From Rhinopithecus roxellana (Eukaryota; Chordata; Mammalia; Primates; Cercopithecidae), in assembly GCF_007565055.1 (NCBI RefSeq), contig NC_044554.1:143839463-143903462 (forward strand): a DNA stretch of 64,000 nt, written 5' to 3'. Each line of letters opens with the position of its first letter. Position 1 is the first letter of the stretch. Shown piece after piece: positions 59,470 to 64,000 of this stretch. A program made the position numbers and the translations under genes. Below the pieces are notes generated by a model. It was not told where the DNA came from. It was given only the letters and a program-made list of their open reading frames with translations, and made no database searches.

Positions 59470-59789
59470 TTTTTTTTTTTTTTTTTTTCTCTCTGAGACG
59501 GAGTCTCTGTCACCCATGCTGGAGTGCAGTGGCGTGATCTCAGCTCACTGCAAGCTCCACCTCTTGGGTTCATGCCATTCTCCTGCCTCAGCCTCCTGAG
59601 TAGCTGGGACTACAGACTCCTGCCAGCACGCCCGGCTAATTCTTTTTTTTTTTTTTTTTTTTGTATTTTTAGTAGAGACAGGGTTTCACCGTGTTAGCCA
59701 GGATGGTCTCGATCTCCTGACCTTGTGATCCGCCTGTCTCGGCCTCCCAAAGTGCTGGTATTACAGGCATGAACCACTGCACCCAGCCT
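59470..59789 (-). mobile_element. AluY-like, antisense
   Basis: Antisense dimeric Alu with two long T runs: its tail (59470-59488) and an expanded middle linker (59642-59662). Forms an inverted pair with the Alu at 58536-58847. Confidence 0.94.
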
Positions 59790-60443
59790 TGTTTTTTTGC
59801 TTTTTACAGTCCATTTCTCATAAAGAGCTCTTGAGATAAACTATCATTTATCTAGTTATGATTTTTTCCAGTTTACCTACTTCTTCCCCTCTCATGTAAG
59901 AGACAAGAGTGAGTTCGGTAGTTTTATCTGATTTCTCTTGTTAGTTTGTGAAAATCTAACCATAGTTCTCTTCTAATATTAACAGACTTTACCTCTCCTG
60001 TTTGTAAATTGCTAATCTGACACATTTATTTTTCTCATTGGTTGACATGACGTATACATTTGGAAAATCCAAATGGGAAATAATCTAAAACTTGTCAAAT
60101 TATAAAGTAAAGCAATTCAAATTTTAGTATTCAACACTGGATATTCACCTGAATATAGTTACTGAGTATGTTGTTTTAGATAAATCATACGGATGCCATG
60201 GCTGAATCTTGATTTTACATGTCAGCTTTCTAAGTTATGAATAATATTTTCAAATTATTGTTTCTTAATTTAAATTTTATTCATAAGAATCATACAAAAC
60301 ATCTTTCATAATTTGTTGTTACTTGTTTGGACTGGCTCACAAAGACAATTGTTAAATTTTTGGAATTTTGCTAAATGATTTTTAATAACAGCCATTATTT
60401 AAAAATAAAGTATATAAACTTACAATTAAATAGATGATATATA

Positions 60444-60496
60444 GGGGCACATGTCATCAGGACCTCCTCAGGCTGTGTCACAGAAAAAAATATAAA
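60444..60496 (+). mobile_element. Tiny retrocopy-like insertion
   Basis: 53 bp (GGGGCACATGTCATCAGGAC ... then an A-rich tail) between TAAATAGATGATATATA (60427-60443) and TAAATAGGTGATATATA (60497-60513), a 17-bp duplication with one change. A-rich 3' end plus a long target duplication indicates L1-mediated retroposition of a short or 5'-truncated RNA. Source RNA not recognised. Confidence 0.6.
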
Positions 60497-60792
60497 TAAA
60501 TAGGTGATATATAAAACGAAGGTAGTGAATATCCAAAAATCTTATTATTTTATCATTTTTTACTATTATGTATGTTTTTGAGGTTATGTATGTCTTATAT
60601 AGTGAAAATACTATAGATTGGGGTACTAGTGCACATCTTTGTATTCAGTAATGTCCTGTCAGTAGCTTAAAACCAGCTATAGTGGGAGAATGTACACAAC
60701 AGAAATAGCCAAATGACAAATTAAGGCTTGAATTATTGCTTTGCTGGTTTTGTAGAGTTAAGACCAAGAGAAAATGTTAATAATGAATAGTA

Positions 60793-61097
60793 GGCCAGAC
60801 ATGGTGGCTCACACCTGTAATCACAGCACTTTGGGAGGCTCAGGCAGGAGGATTGCTTGAGGCCAGGAGTTTGAGACCAGCCTGGGCAACATAGTGAGAT
60901 CCTGTTTCTACAAAAATAAAATAGAAAATAGCCAGGCATGGTGGCACATGTGTGGAGGAGGCATCTACTTGGGAGGCTGAGGCAGGCAGATCACCTGAGT
61001 CCAGGAGTTTAAGGTTGCAGTGAGCCATGATCATGCCACTGCACCCCAGCCAGGGCTACAAAATGAAACCCTATCTCAAAAAAAGAAAACACACACA
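60793..61097 (+). mobile_element. Alu (old, diverged)
   Basis: Dimeric Alu with a disturbed second arm start (CACATGTGTGGAGGAGGCAT instead of the usual GCCTGTAGTCCCAGC). Confidence 0.92.
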
Positions 61098-61460
61098 TAA
61101 AGGTGTCATGACTAGCTGTACATGATGTATAGCACAAACAAAGAACTATCTTTCAAGTATAGGCACAGCCTTTTTGTGTGTGTGTAGTTTGTTTTATTGC
61201 GATTTGCAGATATTGTGGTTTTTACAAATTGAATGTTTGTGGCAACCCTGCATCAAGCAAGTTTGTCAGCACCATTTTTCCAACATGTGCTCACTTCATG
61301 TTTCATTTTCACATTTTGGTAATTCTCACATTTCAAACTTTTTCATTATTATTATATCTGTTATGATGGTCTGTGATCAGTGATTTTTGATGTCAATATT
61401 GTAATTTTGGGTGGGCAATATGTACCACATCCATATATAAGACTGCAAATTTAATCAATA

Positions 61461-63373
61461 ATGTTGTGTTCTGACTGTTCCACTGACTGGTCTTTCTCAC
61501 TCTCTCTTCCTTTCTTCAGACTACTTTATCCCCTGAGACACAAGAATATTGAAATTATACCAACTAATAACACTATAATGGCCTCTAAATATTCAAGTGA
61601 AATGAAGAGTCAGATGTCTCTCACTTTCAATCAAAAACTAGAAATGATTAAGCTTAGAGAGGAATGCATGTCAAAAGCCAAGATAGGCTGAAAGCTAGGC
61701 CTCTAGCACCAACAGTTAGCCCAGTTCTGGATACAAAGAAAAGGTCTTGAAGGAAATTGAAAGTGCTGCTGCACTGAACACATAAAAGACATGAAAGTGG
61801 AACTGCCATATTACTAATATGGAGAAAGTTTGAGTGGTCTGGATAGATCAACCCAGCTACAACATTCTCTTAAGCCAAAGCCTAATGCATAGTAAGGCCC
61901 TAACTCTTCAATTCTATCAAGGTTGAGAGAAGTAAAGAAACTGCAGAAGAAAGGCTTGAAGCTAGTAGAGGTTGGTTCAGGAGGTTTAAAGAAAGAAGCT
62001 GTCTCTATAACATGAAAGTACAAGGTGAAGCAACAAGGGCTGATGTAGAAGCTGCAGCAAGTTATCCAGAAGATCTAGCCAAGATCATTGATGAAAGTGG
62101 CTATCTTAAACAATGTATTTTCAGTGTAGATGAAACAGCTTTCTATTGGCAGAAGATGTCATCCAGGATATTTACAGCTAGAGAAGAGAAGACAATGCCT
62201 GGCTTCAGAGCTTCAAAGGACAGGCTGACTCTCTCATTAGAGGCTAATGCAACTGGTGAGTTTAAGTTGAAACCCATACTCATTTGTCATTCTGAAAATC
62301 CCAAGGCCCTTAAGAATTATGCTAAATCTACTCTGCCTGTGCTCTAGAAATGGAACAACAAATCCTTGGTAACAGCACATCTGTTTACAACATAGTTTAC
62401 TGAATATTTTAACCCCACAGTGGAGACCTACTGCTCAGAAAGAGGGATTCCTTTGAAAATATTACTGCTTATTAACAATGGACCTGATCACCCAAGAGCT
62501 CTGATGGAGATGTATGGGAGAGTAATGTTGTTTTCATGCCTGCTAACCCAACATCTGTTCTGCAGCCCATGAATCAAGGAGTTGTTTCAAATTTCAAGTC
62601 TTAGTGTTTAAGAAATGCATTTCATAAGGCTGTAGCTGCCATAGATTAGTGATTTCTCTCATGGATCTGAGCAAAGTAAATTGAAAATTTTTGGAAAGTT
62701 TTCACCCTGCTAGGTGTCATTAAGAATATTTGTGATTCATGGGAGGAGGCCAAAATATCAATATTTATGTAGGAGTTTGGAAGAACTGGATTCCAACACT
62801 CATAAATGACTTACATAGGTTCAAGACTCCAGTGGAAGAAGTTATTTTAAATGTGGAAGACATAGCAAGAGAACTAGAATTAGAAATATAGTCTGGAGAT
62901 GTGACTGAATTGCTGCAATCTCATCGTCAAACTTGAGTGGATGAGGAATGGCTTCTTATGGATGACCAAAGAAATGCCTTCTTGAGATGGAATGTACTCC
63001 TAGTGAAGATGCTGTGAACATTTTTGAAATCACAGCAAAGGATTTAGAATATTACATAATATTATTATTAATATAATAATATATTATTAGTTGATAAAGC
63101 AGCAACCGAGTTGGAGAGGATTCCAATTTTGAAAGATGTTCTACTGTGGGCCAAATAGTATCAAACAACATTGCATGCTGCACAGAAATCTTTCATGAAA
63201 AGAAGAGTCAATCAGTGCAGCAAACTTCATTGTTATCTTATTTTCAGAAATTGCTACAGCTACCCCAACCTTCAGCAACTGCTAGCCTGATCAGTCAGCA
63301 GCCATCAACCTTGAGGCAAGACCCTCCACCAGTAAAAAGATTACCACTGGCTGAAGGCTCAGATGATTGTTAG
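61461..63373 (+). pseudogene. Tigger1 transposase remnant
   Basis: The transposase would bind the element's inverted repeats through its N-terminal CENP-B-type helix-turn-helix and cut and paste it at TA. Here the reading frame is broken several times: after the N-terminal segment, around 62347 (stop after STLPVL) and at 63059-63088 where a TA-rich stretch is inserted. The last 75 codons (from 63146) keep the family's polar C terminus. No single open frame could give an active protein. Confidence 0.9.
63059..63088 (+). repeat. TA-rich expansion inside Tigger1
   Basis: About 30 bases of ATT/ATA units absent from Tigger1 as I recall it, between ATTACATA and AGTTGATAAAGC. Probably a local repeat expansion. 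Confidence 0.7.
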
Positions 63374-63585
63374 CAATTTTTAGCAGCAAAATACTTTTAA
63401 ATTAAATTATGTGTATTTTTTAGATATAATGCTGTTGCACACTTAATAGATTACAGTTTTATATAAACATAACTTCTATATGCACTAGGAAGCCAAAAAA
63501 ATTTTGTGACTTGCTTTATTGAGAAATTTGCTCTATTGCTGTGGTCTGGAACTGAAACTCACAATATCTCCAAGGTATACCTGTA

Positions 63586-64000
63586 TTCAAAAACTTAATT
63601 ATCCAATTTAGCAAAGAATTTGCTCACATGAAGTTGTTCATTGACAAATGAATGAAGTTCTGACATTTGCTTGCTAACGAAAAAGAAAATAGCCAACACT
63701 CATGTTTATGGAACACTTTTTATTAATTGCAACCATAATTTAGGGAGGATACAGGAATTCAGCAAAAGTCAGCAAAAGCATTAGAAGAGATTTAATTGGC
63801 TATATGAAAATCATAAACATGAATATTACATCATTTTTAATAATTGTGTGCCATTTATTCTTCACGTTAGTAAGGTATATTTCAAAAATATATATGTATG
63901 TATTTTCTTTCTTAGCAAATTTATCAGCACAGCACTGACACTCTTTTACCCCCTTCACACTGCCTTAGTTTATCCATTAATTGCCAGCTCATTTCCTTCT
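63586..64000. other. Intergenic sequence
   Basis: AT-rich sequence right of Tigger1. Nothing recognised. Confidence 0.55.

Larger units (their letters stand above)
61160..63583 (+). mobile_element. Tigger1 DNA transposon, near full length
   Basis: A 2424-bp element of the pogo/Tigger group (Tc1/mariner superfamily), close to the 2.4-kb consensus length. The right inverted repeat ends GGTATACCTG and is followed by TA (63584-63585); the left end TAGGCACAGCC is decayed and preceded by TA (61158-61159). The interior encodes a CENP-B-like DNA-binding start (FNQKLEMIKLREECMSKAKIG) and the DDD transposase core (FSVDETAFYW, PALKNYAKSTLPVL-like region). It is split by frameshifts and stops into frames 61461-61691, 62012-62347 and 63146-63373. 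The first catalytic Asp is kept (62129-62131), the second and third positions read Asn. Inactive fossil. Confidence 0.95.

Noticed and set aside
61461..62347. Transposase-like frames as a possible domesticated gene
   Set aside because: Frameshifts, stops, two lost catalytic Asp codons, and intact transposon ends with TA duplications mark a decayed Tigger1, not a host gene.
1..64000. CRISPR arrays, operons, phage or plasmid features
   Set aside because: The sequence is primate nuclear DNA; no spaced direct repeats of CRISPR type or bacterial gene layout occur.
63586..64000. PRPS1L1 or HDAC9, which I recall lying upstream of SNX13 in human
   Set aside because: No coding sequence of either is visible; they would lie beyond the right edge.
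1..64000. tRNA or snRNA genes
   Set aside because: No cloverleaf with A and B boxes or snRNA core was recognised apart from Alu-internal promoter boxes.

Overview
This is nuclear DNA from a primate, most likely an Old World monkey. It is AT-rich, densely filled with Alu, L1, L2 and MIR repeats, and carries spliced exons. Two young AluY copies (17902-18215 and 31950-32250) share base changes that I associate from memory with the macaque/baboon AluYR subfamilies. No prokaryotic, plasmid or phage content is present.

The only protein-coding gene I can support is the 5' part of SNX13 (sorting nexin 13, RGS-PX1) on the minus strand. Its CpG-island promoter and first exon lie near 49.3-50.4 kb. Four further coding exons lie to the left at 7477-7589, 3506-3608, 1732-1821 and 563-684, and the gene continues past the left edge. 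Together these exons give 146 complete codons: the start, the N-terminal membrane hairpin and the beginning of the PXA domain. All exon phases join without a frameshift and every intron has GT/AG ends. Intron 1 is about 42.2 kb and holds most of the window's repeats.

Layout from left to right. 1-9 kb: exons 5 to 2, with two head-to-tail Alus. 9.3-13.6 kb: an antisense old L1 5' half, then a 5'-truncated younger L1 with a 16-bp target-site duplication. 14-22 kb: L2, MIR, Alu and L1 fragments. 22.1-29.3 kb: a full-length but decayed L1 interrupted by an Alu and a solo LTR. 30-49 kb: Alus, old L1 fragments and small DNA transposons within otherwise plain intron. 49.3-50.4 kb: bidirectional-looking CpG island. 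50.8-61 kb: upstream intergenic DNA. 61.16-63.58 kb: a nearly complete Tigger1 DNA transposon with TA duplications, its transposase broken and two of three catalytic aspartates lost.

I found no undescribed multigene system. The points most worth checking are an apparent templated insertion inside the 11.4-13.6 kb L1, a possible divergent transcript from the SNX13 promoter, and a very small retrocopy-like insertion at 60.44 kb.
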